A stretch of DNA of 64,000 bases from Kiloniellaceae bacterium (GCA_021776115.1 JAJFGN010000004.1:62001-126000); one strand, 5' to 3'; positions 27,583 to 38,972 are shown, numbered from the stretch's first letter. Translations and numbers: made by a program. Notes: a model not told the origin generated them from the sequence alone.

Positions 27583-29316
27583 ATGCCCCTCGATCATAAG
27601 CCCCAGTTCGACAAGTCCAAGCTGCCCAGCCGGCATGTTTCCGTCGGCCCGGCCTCGGCGCCGCATCGTTCGTATTATTACGCCATGGGTATGACGGACG
27701 CGGAGATTGCCCAGCCCTTTGTCGGGGTCGCGACCTGCTGGAACGAGGCCGCACCCTGCAATATCTCGCTGGCACGTCAAGCCCAGGTCGTCAAACGCGG
27801 GGTTAAGGCAGCGCAGGGAACGCCGCGCGAGTTCACCACCATCACCGTGACCGACGGCATCGCCATGGGCCATTCCGGCATGAAGTCGTCCCTGGCCAGC
27901 CGCGATCTGATCGCAGATTCGGTCGAGTTGACCATGCGCGGCCATTGTTACGACGCCTTGGTAGGCCTGGCCGGTTGCGACAAATCGTTACCCGGCATGA
28001 TGATGGCCATGGTGCGCCTGAACGTGCCATCCGTATTCATGTACGGCGGCTCGATCCTGCCTGGACGCCTGAAAGGCAAGGACATCACGGTCCAGGACGT
28101 GTTCGAAGCGGTCGGCGCGCACTCCGCCGGAAAAATCAGTGACGAGGAGTTGCGCGACATCGAATGCGCGGCTTGCCCCTCGGCAGGCTCCTGTGGCGGG
28201 CAGTTCACGGCCAACACCATGGCCTGCGTGTCGGAGGCGATCGGCTTGGCGCTGCCAGGTTCGGCCGGCGCACCGGCGCCCTATGAATCGCGCGATGCCT
28301 ATGCCGAAGCCTCGGGCGAAGCGGTCATGGCTTGCCTGGCTGCCGGCATTCGGCCGCGCGATATCGTGACCCGGAAGTCGCTTGAGAATGCCGCGCGGGT
28401 TGTGGCTGCCTCCGGCGGATCGACCAACGCGGGCCTGCATCTTCCGGCCATCGCCAACGAGGTCGGGATCGACTTCGATCTACACGACGTGACCGAGATC
28501 TTCCGTTCGACGCCCTATATCGCGGATCTGAAGCCCGGCGGGCGCTACGTCGCCAAGGATCTCTTCGAAGTCGGCGGCGTCGGTATCATCATGAAAGCGC
28601 TGCTCGACGGCGGTTACATTCACGGCGACTGCATAACGGTGACCGGCAAGACCATCGCGGAGAACCTGGCCGAGGTGACTCTGCCGAGCGATCAGGACGT
28701 CGTGCGCCCCACCTCCAACCCGCTGACCCCCACCGGCGGTGTCGTCGGCCTGCGCGGCAACCTGGCGCCGGAAGGCGCGATCGTGAAGGTCGCCGGCATG
28801 GGTAACCAACAATTCACGGGCCCTGCGCGCGTGTTTGACTGCGAAGAGGACGCCTTCGAGGCGGTCAAGAAACGCACCTACAAGGAAGGCGAGGTCCTGG
28901 TCATCCGCTACGAGGGGCCGAAGGGCGGCCCGGGCATGCGCGAGATGCTGGCGACCACGGCGGCGCTTTACGGCCAGGGCATGGGCGATAAGATGGCGCT
29001 GATCACCGACGGGCGCTTCTCCGGCGCGACCCGCGGCTTCTGCATCGGCCACGTCGGACCGGAGGCGGCCGTGGGCGGGCCGATCGGCTTGCTCAAGGAT
29101 GGTGACATCATCGCCATCGACGCGGTCAAGGGCACGCTGGAGGTCGAGTTGTCCGAGGCCGAGTTGGAAGCCCGGCGTAAGGACTGGAAGCCCCGCACCC
29201 ACGATTTCCAATCCGGCGCGCTGTGGCGCTATGCCCAGACCGTCGGCCCGGCCTATCTCGGCGCCCTCACACACCCCGGCGCCAAGGCCGAAACCCACGT
29301 CTATGCGGACATCTGA
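27583..29316 (+). CDS. ilvD: Dihydroxy-acid dehydratase
   Basis: [33 protein letters not shown] motifs; start chosen at [19 protein letters not shown]. Confidence 0.96.
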   Translation: MPLDHKPQFDKSKLPSRHVSVGPASAPHRSYYYAMGMTDAEIAQPFVGVATCWNEAAPCNISLARQAQVVKRGVKAAQGTPREFTTITVTDGIAMGHSGMKSSLASRDLIADSVELTMRGHCYDALVGLAGCDKSLPGMMMAMVRLNVPSVFMYGGSILPGRLKGKDITVQDVFEAVGAHSAGKISDEELRDIECAACPSAGSCGGQFTANTMACVSEAIGLALPGSAGAPAPYESRDAYAEASGEAVMACLAAGIRPRDIVTRKSLENAARVVAASGGSTNAGLHLPAIANEVGIDFDLHDVTEIFRSTPYIADLKPGGRYVAKDLFEVGGVGIIMKALLDGGYIHGDCITVTGKTIAENLAEVTLPSDQDVVRPTSNPLTPTGGVVGLRGNLAPEGAIVKVAGMGNQQFTGPARVFDCEEDAFEAVKKRTYKEGEVLVIRYEGPKGGPGMREMLATTAALYGQGMGDKMALITDGRFSGATRGFCIGHVGPEAAVGGPIGLLKDGDIIAIDAVKGTLEVELSEAELEARRKDWKPRTHDFQSGALWRYAQTVGPAYLGALTHPGAKAETHVYADI

Positions 29317-29463
29317 GACGGGCGGCGCCATATCGGGGTCGTCAAATAGATTTGGGTGTGGTTCCCTCAGTCGGTGAACCGATAACGAGCTTGCTAATCC
29401 GCTTTAACGGCGCGATTATGTTTTTAGAGATCCTCGCTCAGGCAGCATTGGGGCAAGGCCGTT

Positions 29464-30096
29464 ATGCTCATGCCGTCTCTATCCAAGCTTCAACTCACTG
29501 CGGCCTTTACAGGGCTCTTGCTTGTCGGCATCGCGGGCTGGTCTGCGCCTGCCGGTGCGGTAATCACTCACGACTTCGAGGGAACGTGCAACACCGGCTG
29601 CGCCGAGATCGGATTGTCGCTGGGCGATCCTGTCTTCGCGAGCTTCGATTTCCTTGATTCGAGTGTTTTGGCTGGGGCGGTCTTGGGCCGCGCCGACGTC
29701 GACTCCTTCGTGATCGATTTCGGGATCGTGAAGTTTAACAGCGCGACCGCCAGCGGGTTCGATCTCGCGGGAAACGTTGCCCCGGATCTCTCGGTGAACA
29801 TCGACTCGTTTGTCACCTCCGGTCTCGCGCCTTCGAACATATCCTATGTCATATCTATAGACTCGGTATCGTGGGACGCGTCGATAGGTGAGTGCCTAGA
29901 CTCGGCATGCGCGACGGTTCAAACAAGTCAGTCCGTGGCGGCAATTTTTACGTTAGCGACTGCGCCACGAGTCTCGCCGTTCATAGTCAGTAACACCGTT
30001 GTGCCGGAGCCGGCGTCGATGAGCCTATTTGTCATCGGACTCTTGTTCGGGCTCGTCATGTTCTACAGGCGGCATGTTTCGCGGCTCACGGCTTAA
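29464..30096 (+). CDS. Secreted protein with PEP-CTERM (VPEP) sorting signal
   Basis: N-terminal signal peptide and C-terminal VVPEPASMSLFVIGLLFGLVMFYRRHVSRLTA. Confidence 0.8.
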   Translation: MLMPSLSKLQLTAAFTGLLLVGIAGWSAPAGAVITHDFEGTCNTGCAEIGLSLGDPVFASFDFLDSSVLAGAVLGRADVDSFVIDFGIVKFNSATASGFDLAGNVAPDLSVNIDSFVTSGLAPSNISYVISIDSVSWDASIGECLDSACATVQTSQSVAAIFTLATAPRVSPFIVSNTVVPEPASMSLFVIGLLFGLVMFYRRHVSRLTA

Positions 30097-30101
30097 GGGC
30101 C

Positions 30102-30117
30102 ATGACCTTCGGGTCAT
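30102..30117 (+). terminator. UUCG-tetraloop hairpin downstream of PEP-CTERM gene
   Basis: ATGACC-TTCG-GGTCAT, 6-bp stem; no clear T-run. Confidence 0.4.
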
Positions 30118-30159
30118 ATACCCCTAAAGCGTGAATCCTCCCCAGCCGACGTCCCTCAC

Positions 30160-31062
30160 GTGCCTCTCCCTGGGCAAATTGCCGCGTCGTCCGAACGGTA
30201 TCGCCTCGGCCTTGTTTACTTAGTCACGGCGACCTTCTTCACGAGCTTGGCCGGTGTGCTCTTGCGCCACGTCGAGGCGGCGGACGGCTGGACCGTGGTG
30301 TTCTACCGCTCGCTCGCCTTCGTCGCGACCATGGCGGTCTTCATCGTCTGGCGTCATGGCCGCCGCAGCGCCGCGGCGTTTCGCGATATCGGCCGGCCCG
30401 GTCTGGGGGTCGCGGTGTTCTTGGGCGCGGCCTTCATGCTGTTCATCTTCGCGCTCCTGAACACGACGGTCGCCAACGCGGTCTTCACGGTCAGCCTGTC
30501 CCCCTTCTTCGCCGCTCTCTTCGCCTGGCTGGTCTTGCGCGAGGCGGTCCGGCCGGCCACGCTCGGCACCATGGTCTTGGCGCTGATCGGGGTCGGCTTC
30601 ATGTTCGGCGACGGCCTGGAGGCCGGCACTTGGCTAGGCACCGCCCTCGCATTCGTCTGCTGCCTTTGCTATTCGGCGGGGCTGGTGAGCATGCGCGGCG
30701 GCCGGGCCCGGGACATGCTGCCTGCCGTGTGCCTGGCCGGTGTGGTATCCGCCGTGATCGCCGGTCTGACTGCCGAGGATCTAACCATCGGCGGCCGGGA
30801 TTTGGGTATCGCCATTGCTCTGGGTGTCGTGCAGCTCGCCTTTCAGTATATCCTGGTGACACGGGCAACCCGCGACGTGCCGGCCGCTGAGGTGGCGCTG
30901 GTCGGACGCCTGGCGCTGATCATGGCGCCGCTTTGGGTTTGGCTCACCGTCGGGGAAGTGCCGGGCCGTTTGACCTTAGTCGGTGGCGTGATCATCCTTG
31001 GCGCGGTTATGGTCCATGGCGTCCTGGCCTTACGCCGGCAGCCACACGCCGTGGACGGCTAA
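30160..31062 (+). CDS. EamA/DMT family transporter
   Basis: About ten TM segments, duplicated DMT architecture (FTVSLSPFFAALFAWLVLREAVRPATLGTMVLALIGVGFM). Confidence 0.88.
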   Translation: MPLPGQIAASSERYRLGLVYLVTATFFTSLAGVLLRHVEAADGWTVVFYRSLAFVATMAVFIVWRHGRRSAAAFRDIGRPGLGVAVFLGAAFMLFIFALLNTTVANAVFTVSLSPFFAALFAWLVLREAVRPATLGTMVLALIGVGFMFGDGLEAGTWLGTALAFVCCLCYSAGLVSMRGGRARDMLPAVCLAGVVSAVIAGLTAEDLTIGGRDLGIAIALGVVQLAFQYILVTRATRDVPAAEVALVGRLALIMAPLWVWLTVGEVPGRLTLVGGVIILGAVMVHGVLALRRQPHAVDG

Positions 31063-31082
31063 CTGCAGGAGTGTCGGAAAAA

Positions 31083-32579
31083 ATGGCCCGCATCGCGATT
31101 GGCGGCTTTCAGCACGAGACCAATACCTTCGCGCCGATCAAGGCGGATTACCGTTCCTTCGTGGAGCCGGGCGGCTGGCCGGGCCTGACGCGCGGTCCGG
31201 CGATACTGAAGACCCTCATCGGCATGAACCTGCCGATCGCCGGTTTTATCGAGGCGGCGCGCGGGGGGCACGAACTTGTGCCCCTGGCCTGGGCCCAGGC
31301 GACACCGGCGGCTCATGTCACGGAGGACGCCTTCGAGCGTATCGTCGGCGCCATTCTGGAAGACCTGCGCGCGGCGCTGCCGGTCGATGCCGTTTATCTC
31401 GATCTGCACGGCGCCATGGTTTGCGAACATCTCGAGGACGGGGAGGGCGAGATCCTCGCGCGCGTACGCGATGCGATCGGACCTGGCGTACCGCTTGCCG
31501 CGAGCCTGGATCTGCATGCGAACGTGACCCCGCGCATGGTCGAGCAAGCCGATCTGCTGATCGCCTATCGAACCTATCCGCATATTGATATGGCTGGTAC
31601 CGGCGCGCGGACGGCCCGCTATCTGGAGTCGATCCTGGCCGGGCGGCGGATGGAGGGGAGGGCGTACCGCAAGCTGCCGTTCCTGATACCCTTGCAAGCC
31701 GGGTGCACGATGACCGAACCGGCGCGCAGCCTCTATGGCCGCTTGGACGAGATCGAGGCGGACCAATCCGCCAGCGTGTCCTTTGCGGCCGGGTTCGGCC
31801 CCGCCGATATTTGGGAGTGCGGGCCGGCGGTCCTGGCCTATGCCCCAACACAGGCGGCGGCGGATCGCGCGGCCGACACCTTGAGCGCCGAAATCCAGGA
31901 CCGCGAGGCCGACTTCGTCTCGCCGGTTTGGTCGCCCGAAGACGCCGTCGCGCACGCGATGGCCCGCGCGGCAGGGGCCGGCAAACCGATGGTCCTGGCG
32001 GACTTCCAGGATAACCCGGGTGGCGGTGGCAGCAGCGACACCGTCGGCTTGCTCACGGCGTTGGTGGCGCGCGATGCGCAAGACGCGGCCTTGGCGATCC
32101 TTTTCGATCCGGAAGCCGCGGCGGCGGCGCACCGGGCCGGGCCGGGCGCCACGCTCAATATCGGATTGGGGGCCAAGTCGGGTATGCCGGGACATACCCC
32201 CTTGGAGGGCACGTTCGAGGTCGAGCGTCTGGGTGACGGGTGCTTTACCTGCACGGGGCCCTTTGCCAGGGGCCGGACGATGGAGCTGGGCCCCATGGCC
32301 CTGCTGCGCCTTGGCGGCGTGCGCGTTGTCGTGGCGTCGCGCAAGACTCAGGCGGCGGACCAAGAGATCTTCCGCCATTTAGGGATCGAGCCAAGTCAGC
32401 AAAAGATCCTGGCGCTCAAGAGCTCGGTCCACTTCCGGGCCGATTTCGCGCCCATCGCCGAGGAAATCCTGGTCGTCAAGGCGCCCGGCGCCAACGCCAT
32501 CGACTACAGCGAACTCAGCTACCGCAACCTGCGTCCCGGCGTCCGTCTGATGCCGATGGGGCCGGCGTTTGGCGCTTAA
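31083..32579 (+). CDS. M81 family metallopeptidase (MlrC/microcystinase-like)
   Basis: MARIAIGGFQHETNTFAP, YLDLHGAMVCEHLEDGEGEIL, DLHANVTPRMVEQAD, DNPGGGGSSDT. Confidence 0.93.
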   Translation: MARIAIGGFQHETNTFAPIKADYRSFVEPGGWPGLTRGPAILKTLIGMNLPIAGFIEAARGGHELVPLAWAQATPAAHVTEDAFERIVGAILEDLRAALPVDAVYLDLHGAMVCEHLEDGEGEILARVRDAIGPGVPLAASLDLHANVTPRMVEQADLLIAYRTYPHIDMAGTGARTARYLESILAGRRMEGRAYRKLPFLIPLQAGCTMTEPARSLYGRLDEIEADQSASVSFAAGFGPADIWECGPAVLAYAPTQAAADRAADTLSAEIQDREADFVSPVWSPEDAVAHAMARAAGAGKPMVLADFQDNPGGGGSSDTVGLLTALVARDAQDAALAILFDPEAAAAAHRAGPGATLNIGLGAKSGMPGHTPLEGTFEVERLGDGCFTCTGPFARGRTMELGPMALLRLGGVRVVVASRKTQAADQEIFRHLGIEPSQQKILALKSSVHFRADFAPIAEEILVVKAPGANAIDYSELSYRNLRPGVRLMPMGPAFGA

Positions 32580-32604
32580 GAGTGGTTAGCCACCTTTTTT
32601 CTTC

Positions 32605-33141
32605 TCACACCGGGCCGGTGTATTCGCCGCGCGCCGGGTAGTCTTTTTCGATCACGAAATCCAGCGTCTTGACCATCTCCGAGAAGTGCGGGCGCACGAA
32701 CGGCATGGTTTGGACCGAGGCGAAGTAGAGGGTCCTGTCTGGGCGAACCAGGAACACGCCGGGTTCGGCAAATAGGGCCGGCTCTTCGATCCCGACCGAG
32801 GTGACGCCGCGCGAGGTCGAAATGGCCAGACCCCAGTCGCGGGCGACGCTGAGCGGCAGACCGTAGCCGTAGCGCAAGTTAGACCCGCCGACCTTCTCGG
32901 CCATGCCCTCCGCGCGGTCGCGCGGGTCGGAACTGATCGCAATGGTCTTGGTGCCGCGCGCCGCGAACTCCGGGGTCAGGCGCTCCAACTCCTTCAGATA
33001 GGCGCCGCATATCGGACAGTGCTGGCCACGGTAGAACACGACGAGGGTGAAGCGTTCGGCACCGTCGCTGCCTAGATCGAAGCGGCCGTGATTCAGCGTC
33101 TCAACCGCGAGGGCTGGACATTCTTGCCTGGGAATCAGCAT
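32605..33141 (-). CDS. Peroxiredoxin-like (AhpC/TSA) protein
   Basis: LVVFYRGQHCPICGAYLKELERL active-site region. Confidence 0.88.
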   Translation of the reverse strand: MLIPRQECPALAVETLNHGRFDLGSDGAERFTLVVFYRGQHCPICGAYLKELERLTPEFAARGTKTIAISSDPRDRAEGMAEKVGGSNLRYGYGLPLSVARDWGLAISTSRGVTSVGIEEPALFAEPGVFLVRPDRTLYFASVQTMPFVRPHFSEMVKTLDFVIEKDYPARGEYTGPV

Positions 33142-33148
33142 CTCTTCG

Positions 33149-33592
33149 TTATGTCCTTTCGGTTTTTGACTGGCCGGGTACCATGCCGGATGAGGTGGTG
33201 TCGTGGGCCGGTAACTGCTCATCCAGGTGCAACCAGGGCAGGCGGTTTGCCGCGAAGACGTGGTGGTCTGCCGGGTGCCGCTCGGGATGATCGAGCGTGC
33301 CCAGGGTAATATCGATCTCATCGGGCCGCTGGTTGGACCAGAACGCGACCTGCGTGGCGCAAGCCGGGCAGAAGCGCCGCTCGCCATGGTCCGACGATCG
33401 GTAGGTCGCGAGCTCACCCTTCGTTAAGGCGAAGCGATCGAGCGGCACCGTGAACCAGGTCACCGCCACGGCGCCACTCCAGCGCCGGCACATCGTACAG
33501 TGGCAGTGACCGACTGAATCGATTGCACCTTTGATCCGGTAACGGACTTCGCCGCACAGGCAGCCGCCTTCGTGGCTCTCGGGTTCGCTCAT
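33149..33592 (-). CDS. GFA family protein (CENP-V/GFA domain)
   Basis: GGCLCGEVRYRIKG...HCHCTMCRRWSGA...RFCPACATQVAF. Confidence 0.9.
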   Translation of the reverse strand: MSEPESHEGGCLCGEVRYRIKGAIDSVGHCHCTMCRRWSGAVAVTWFTVPLDRFALTKGELATYRSSDHGERRFCPACATQVAFWSNQRPDEIDITLGTLDHPERHPADHHVFAANRLPWLHLDEQLPAHDTTSSGMVPGQSKTERT

Positions 33593-34368
33593 GCCGCGCT
33601 CTCCAGTTCGCACCAGATCGGGGTGTGGTCGGAGGCTTTCTCTTTGCCGCGCGGCTTGCTGTCGATCTCGCAGGCATTCAAACGGTCCGCCGCTTGGGGT
33701 GAGAGTAGGAGATGATCTATGCGCAGGCCCTGATCCGCGCTCCAGGCGATGCCCTGGTAATCCCAGTAGGTATAGGCGTGCTTATTGGGGTGCAGGGCCC
33801 GAAAGGCCTCCGTATAGCCGAGGTTGAGGATCGTGCGGAAGGCCTGGCGGGTCTCGATCTTATACAGCGCGTCGTCGGTCCAGCGGGCAGGTTCGTAAAC
33901 GTCCTGCGGCGCCGGGATCACATTGTAGTCGCCGCCCAGAACCACCGGCTGTTCGCCTGCTAGCAAGCCCCGCGCATGGTCGCGAAGCCGCGCCATCCAA
34001 CCTAGCTTGTAGGTGTATTTCTCGGTTGTCGCCGGGTTGCCGTTCGGCAGGTAGATCGAAGCCACCCGCAGGCCGAAGGTTGTCGCCTCGGCGTAACGGG
34101 CTTGCTCATCGTCCGCGTCGCCGGGCAGGCGCGTGACAGGGTGAAGGATTGTATCGCGGGAGAGGATGGCGACGCCGTTGTAGGATTTCTGACCGACAAC
34201 CAGCGCTTCGTAGTCCAGCCCCTTGATCTCCATCAGGGGAAAGGTCTCTTCGACCGTCTTGATTTCTTGCAGCAACAGGACGTCGGGCCTGGCCGCCTCC
34301 AGCCACTCGACGACGTTGCCGAGACGCGCGCGGATTGAATTGACGTTCCAGGTGGCGATCTTGACCAT
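33589..34368 (-). CDS. xthA: Exodeoxyribonuclease III
   Basis: KIATWNVNSIRARL, LLQEIKTVEETFP, GGDYNVIPAPQDVY, SDHTPIW. Confidence 0.93.
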   Translation of the reverse strand: MVKIATWNVNSIRARLGNVVEWLEAARPDVLLLQEIKTVEETFPLMEIKGLDYEALVVGQKSYNGVAILSRDTILHPVTRLPGDADDEQARYAEATTFGLRVASIYLPNGNPATTEKYTYKLGWMARLRDHARGLLAGEQPVVLGGDYNVIPAPQDVYEPARWTDDALYKIETRQAFRTILNLGYTEAFRALHPNKHAYTYWDYQGIAWSADQGLRIDHLLLSPQAADRLNACEIDSKPRGKEKASDHTPIWCELESAA

Positions 34369-34429
34369 GACGCGACCATGCCCGGGTCCTGGCACACGGG
34401 CAAGTGGGTCAGGGCGGGTTTAGATACCC

Positions 34430-34765
34430 TTAGATCGAAAACGACGACCCGCAGCCGCAGGACGAGGCCGCGTTGGGGTTCTTGATTTGGAAGGAGGAGC
34501 CGACGAGCTCTTCCACGTAGTCAACCTCGGCCCCATTTAAGAGCTCGAGCGAGGTCTCGTCGATCACCGCCGTGACTCCACCCCGCTCGAAGGTGCGGTC
34601 GTCCGCGTTAACCGCGTCGTCGAAGGCGAAGCCGTATTGAAAGCCCGAGCAGCCACCGCCGCTGACGGAAATCCGCAGCATCAGTCCGGCTTGGTCTTCC
34701 ACGGCGATCAGGTGACCGATTTGAGTGGCGGCCCGTTCGCTCAGGGTAATCGACATCTCAGGCAT
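34430..34765 (-). CDS. erpA: HesB/IscA-type iron-sulfur cluster insertion protein
   Basis: SGGGCSGFQYGF and CGCGSSF cysteine motif. Confidence 0.88.
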   Translation of the reverse strand: MPEMSITLSERAATQIGHLIAVEDQAGLMLRISVSGGGCSGFQYGFAFDDAVNADDRTFERGGVTAVIDETSLELLNGAEVDYVEELVGSSFQIKNPNAASSCGCGSSFSI

Positions 34766-34973
34766 GATCATAGAGGTGATGGTTCCATTATTCCGGCGCG
34801 CCAAAGCGGGTGCCCGAACCTAAGACTTAAGCCATTTCGGTGAATTTTCAAAGTATTTCACCTCGAAAAGACATGCAGATAACTTTCTGTTAACCATAAA
34901 AACCTCGGCCTTGGGTTTGCAAGGGTTATAATCGCCGTTGTTCCCATCGGCAACAACATCTAGGTTCCGCCAC

Positions 34974-36155
34974 ATGGCGCCACAACTTCATCTTGTGCCG
35001 TATGCCGGCGACCCTGCGCTGAGCCGGGGCCGCGCCAAGGCCGAGCCCGAGAGCCCGACCCGGACCTGCTTTCAGCGCGACCGGGACCGGATCATCCACT
35101 CGACCGCTTTCCGGCGCCTGCAATACAAAACCCAGGTATTCGTGACCCACGAGGGCGATCACTACCGGACCCGCTTGACCCACTCGCTCGAAGTCGCCCA
35201 AATCGCCCGCAGCCTGGCTCGGGCCCTTGCCCTGGATGAGGACCTGGCCGAGGCCTTAGCTCTGGCGCATGACCTGGGCCACCCCCCTTTCGGCCATGCC
35301 GGGGAGGAGGCCTTGGATCAAGCCATGGAGCCCTATGGCGGCTTCGACCATAACGAGCAGACCTTCCGCGTCCTCACCATGTTGGAGCACCGCTATGCTG
35401 GTTTCGACGGCCTGAACCTGACCTGGGAAACCCTGGAGGGCGTGGTCAAGCACAACGGGCCGCTCGATGGCCCGGTACCGGCCACCATCGCCGCCCTCAA
35501 TGAGTCCTTCGATCTGGAACTCGCCAGTCACGCCGGCGCTGAAGCGCAAGTCGCGGCCATGGCCGACGACATCGCCTACAACAATCACGATGTCGACGAC
35601 GGCTTGCGCGCCGGCTTGTTTCCGGTCGGGGATCTTCACGGAATTCCCTTGGTCGGGCCGATTTTCCAGGACGTCGCCTCACGATTTCCAGAACTGGAGC
35701 GGCCGCGGCTGATCCACGAATCGATCCGGCGCCTGATGACCCATATGGTTGAAGACCTTCTAGCGGAGACCCGCCGGCGCCTCGCCGAAGCGGCGCCGAA
35801 GTCGGCTTCGGAACTCCGCGCGCTAGGTTATCCCGTAGTTGCGTTTTCCGAGCCAATGCGCGAGAACGACCGGGCGCTCAAGGCCTTTCTCTTCGAGCAT
35901 ATGTACCGGCACGAACGGGTTAACCGCATGACGGAAAGGGCACGATGTGTCGTGCGAGATCTTTTCGGGACTTACTTGAGTCAAAACGAGCGTATGCCAG
36001 ATGAGTGGCGGGCTGCGGCACGCAACATGCCCTCCGGGCATTTGCCCCGCTTGATTGGAGATTATATCGCCGGTATGACGGACCGCTTCGCCATGGACGA
36101 ACACAGGGCCATTTTCGGGGCCAGCGATCTCACCAATACAAGTCCCAGCTTATGA
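34974..36155 (+). CDS. dgt: Deoxyguanosinetriphosphate triphosphohydrolase-like protein
   Basis: [44 protein letters not shown] and [15 protein letters not shown] motif. Confidence 0.93.
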   Translation: MAPQLHLVPYAGDPALSRGRAKAEPESPTRTCFQRDRDRIIHSTAFRRLQYKTQVFVTHEGDHYRTRLTHSLEVAQIARSLARALALDEDLAEALALAHDLGHPPFGHAGEEALDQAMEPYGGFDHNEQTFRVLTMLEHRYAGFDGLNLTWETLEGVVKHNGPLDGPVPATIAALNESFDLELASHAGAEAQVAAMADDIAYNNHDVDDGLRAGLFPVGDLHGIPLVGPIFQDVASRFPELERPRLIHESIRRLMTHMVEDLLAETRRRLAEAAPKSASELRALGYPVVAFSEPMRENDRALKAFLFEHMYRHERVNRMTERARCVVRDLFGTYLSQNERMPDEWRAAARNMPSGHLPRLIGDYIAGMTDRFAMDEHRAIFGASDLTNTSPSL

Positions 36156-37906
36156 ACCCCTACAAAGACTTCAAAGAGGTTGTTAAGACTGAACTTGAGG
36201 GACTGATTCAAGATGGGACGCTCCCCGCTGACTTGGATCTGAGCCGGGTCGCGGTTGAACCGCCGCGCGATGCCGCACATGGCGATCTGGCGACCAATGC
36301 AGCGCTGGTCCTCGCTAAGCCGGCCGGCGTAAAGCCGCGCGACTTGGCGGATACCCTGGCCAAACGTCTTCGCGGTCATGCGGATGTCAGCGATGTGGAG
36401 GTGGCCGGTCCGGGGTTCATCAACCTGCGGCTACACGACCGCTATTGGCATGGCTGTTTGGCCTCGATCCTGCGCGCCGGCGCCAGCTACGGCGATTCCG
36501 ACCTGGGCCGGGGACGTGCGGTGAATGTCGAGTACGTCTCGGCCAATCCAACCGGTCCCCTGACAGTGGGACACGCTCGGGGCGCCGTCGTTGGCGACGC
36601 CATGGCCGCCATCATGGCCAAGGCCGGATTCTCGGTCACGCGCGAGTACTACATCAACGACGCCGGGACCCAGGTGGACACCCTCGCGCGCTCGGCCTAC
36701 CTGCGTTACCGGGAGGCGCTGGGCGAGGAGATCGGCGAGATTCCCTCCGGTTACTACCCGGGCGAATATCTAAAAGACGTCGGCCAGGCCTTGGCGGCGC
36801 GGGACGGCCCAAAGTGGCTCGCGCAACCGGAAGCGGAATGGTTGCCGGAAGCCCGCCGTTTCGCCATCGATAGCCTGATGGATTTAGTCCGTGAGGATCT
36901 GGCCGCGCTCGGAATCGAGCACGATGTGTTCACCTCGGAACGCGCCTTGGTCGAGGCGGGCGGGGTGGACGCCGTACTCAAGACCTTGGAAGCGCGCGGA
37001 CTGGTCTATACCGGCACGCTTGAGCCGCCCAAGGGCAAGGCGCCGGAGGATTGGGAGCCGCGTCCGCAAACCCTGTTCCGGGCGACCGACTTCGGCGACG
37101 ACGTGGACCGCCCCTTGCGTAAGTCCGACGGCAGCTGGACCTATTTCTCATCCGACATGGCCAACCACCTAGATAAGTACCGGCGCGGGGCCAGTACGTT
37201 GATCGATGTCTGGGGCGCCGATCACGGCGGCTATGTCAAACGCATGAAGGCGGCGGTCGAGGCCCTAACCGAGGGTCAGGGTCGGCTTGAGGTCATGATC
37301 TGCCAACTCGTGAAGCTGACGCGGCAAGGTGTGCCAGTTAAAATGTCCAAGCGGGCCGGTGTCTTCGTCACCTTACGTGAAGTTATAGATGAAGTAGGAA
37401 AAGACGTCGTCCGCTTTATCATGCTGACCCGCAAGAACGACGCGCCGCTCGATTTCGACTTGACCAAGGTCATGGAGCAAAGTCGCGACAACCCGGTCTT
37501 TTACGTGCAATATGCCCACGCGCGCGTGCGGTCGGTCATGCGTCACGCGCAGGAGGCGTTTCCGGCCATAGCCCAGGATCCGGAAACCTTGGCCAACAGT
37601 CACTTGCATTTCTTGACCGACTCGGATGAGCTTGCTCTGATAAGATTACTCGCACAGTGGCCGCGTCTGGTGGAAAGTGCCGCCGAGACTTTTGAACCTC
37701 ACCGCGTCGCGTTTTACCTTTACGATGTCGCGGCGGCGTTTCATGGCCTTTGGACCAAGGGCAAAGACAACACGCGGTTGCGGTTCTTGATCGAGGGCAA
37801 CCCGGAATTGACAGCCGCGCGCTTAGCGTTGATTAGGGGCACGGCGCAAGTTGTCGCATCCGGACTGGACGTGTTTGGGGTCCAACCGGTCGAGGAGATG
37901 AGATAA
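36152..37906 (+). CDS. argS: Arginyl-tRNA synthetase
   Basis: [35 protein letters not shown] overlap with dgt. Confidence 0.96.
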   Translation: MNPYKDFKEVVKTELEGLIQDGTLPADLDLSRVAVEPPRDAAHGDLATNAALVLAKPAGVKPRDLADTLAKRLRGHADVSDVEVAGPGFINLRLHDRYWHGCLASILRAGASYGDSDLGRGRAVNVEYVSANPTGPLTVGHARGAVVGDAMAAIMAKAGFSVTREYYINDAGTQVDTLARSAYLRYREALGEEIGEIPSGYYPGEYLKDVGQALAARDGPKWLAQPEAEWLPEARRFAIDSLMDLVREDLAALGIEHDVFTSERALVEAGGVDAVLKTLEARGLVYTGTLEPPKGKAPEDWEPRPQTLFRATDFGDDVDRPLRKSDGSWTYFSSDMANHLDKYRRGASTLIDVWGADHGGYVKRMKAAVEALTEGQGRLEVMICQLVKLTRQGVPVKMSKRAGVFVTLREVIDEVGKDVVRFIMLTRKNDAPLDFDLTKVMEQSRDNPVFYVQYAHARVRSVMRHAQEAFPAIAQDPETLANSHLHFLTDSDELALIRLLAQWPRLVESAAETFEPHRVAFYLYDVAAAFHGLWTKGKDNTRLRFLIEGNPELTAARLALIRGTAQVVASGLDVFGVQPVEEMR

Positions 37907-38955
37907 TGGCCTCCGACCCACAAGCGGATCGGATTAGACTCGTCATTGAGCCGGGAGACGACGACCCCAGGGTTCTCGGCCGCGATAGCGATGAACCGAC
38001 TTACCAGCGGCCGGACGACATGATCGATCTTGGCCGCCTCGACGACGATCCGGACTATGAATTCGAAGACGAGGACGCCCCGCCCGCCCGGCGGCGGATA
38101 TTGCCGCTTGGGTTGGCGGCTATTGCTCTGGCTGGGTTCGGTGCGATTTCCTGGTACGCTTACCAGGGCGCGATCGGGAATTTGAGCGACGAAGCGATCC
38201 CGCTGATTCAAGCCGACGCGGGCCCGATAAAGACCCGCCCGGCGGCTCCTGGCGGGATTGATGTCCCGCACCAGGATAAGTTGGTTCTGAACGATATAGC
38301 CCCCGATCCCAATAAGCCGCAGGTGGAGCGCCTGTTGCCGCCGCCGGAGGTTCCGAGGCCGCCTGCGGCCGCGCGCGAGCAGTTCGCGGACTCGGCTGTG
38401 GACTCCGCAGCGGGCCCGGCGCTCGCCGACCCGGCGCAGGACCAACGAGCCAGCGTTGCTGGCGAAGCTACTGGCGAGGCTGACGGGGATTTGAAGCTCG
38501 CGCCCGCGGGCAAGCCGCAGGAAGGTGACGCACCGAAGTCGGCGGTGGCTGACAAGGCCGTGACGGTAAAAACCCCTTCCGACCCCGCGCCGGCCTCGAA
38601 AGCTCCCACCACCAAGGCTCTCGCGGCGCCGGTTCCGCCTAAGGCCGAACCGGCGCCTAAGGCCCCGGCAATATCGGCGCCAACAACCCAAACCGCGGCT
38701 ATTCCCGGTGGATTCCTAGTTCAGCTTGCGTCGCTCAAGGATAAGAAGCTGGTCGGCGGCGAGTGGGTCCGACTGCAAAAGGCCTTCCCAAAATTGCTGG
38801 CCGGTAAGAAACTAGTGCTTCAAGAGGCCGATCTGGGTGGCCGGGGTGTGTACCAACGGATCCGCGCCGGCTACTTCGCCGACCAAAAGAGCGCGGCTGC
38901 GTTTTGCCAAGCGTTGAAGGCAAAAAACCAAGCTTGCATCGTCGTAAAGCTCTGA
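37906..38955 (+). CDS. SPOR domain-containing protein
   Basis: Single TM, Pro/Ala-rich linker, C-terminal GGFLVQLASLKDKKLVGGEWVRLQKAFPKLL...YQRIRAGYFADQKSAAAFCQALKAKNQACIVVKL. Confidence 0.88.
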   Translation: MASDPQADRIRLVIEPGDDDPRVLGRDSDEPTYQRPDDMIDLGRLDDDPDYEFEDEDAPPARRRILPLGLAAIALAGFGAISWYAYQGAIGNLSDEAIPLIQADAGPIKTRPAAPGGIDVPHQDKLVLNDIAPDPNKPQVERLLPPPEVPRPPAAAREQFADSAVDSAAGPALADPAQDQRASVAGEATGEADGDLKLAPAGKPQEGDAPKSAVADKAVTVKTPSDPAPASKAPTTKALAAPVPPKAEPAPKAPAISAPTTQTAAIPGGFLVQLASLKDKKLVGGEWVRLQKAFPKLLAGKKLVLQEADLGGRGVYQRIRAGYFADQKSAAAFCQALKAKNQACIVVKL

Positions 38956-38972
38956 ACTCCGATTAGTATCTC

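Noticed and set aside
31059-32378. 439-aa minus-strand ORF
   Set aside because: Antisense to the M81 metallopeptidase gene, which has clear family motifs; Arg/Gly/Ala-rich shadow ORF.
34926-34932. TATAAT before dgt as a sigma-70 promoter
   Set aside because: No convincing -35 element at suitable spacing; not reported as a feature.
37741-38691. 316-aa minus-strand ORF
   Set aside because: Antisense to the SPOR-domain gene with an Arg/Gly-rich shadow composition.
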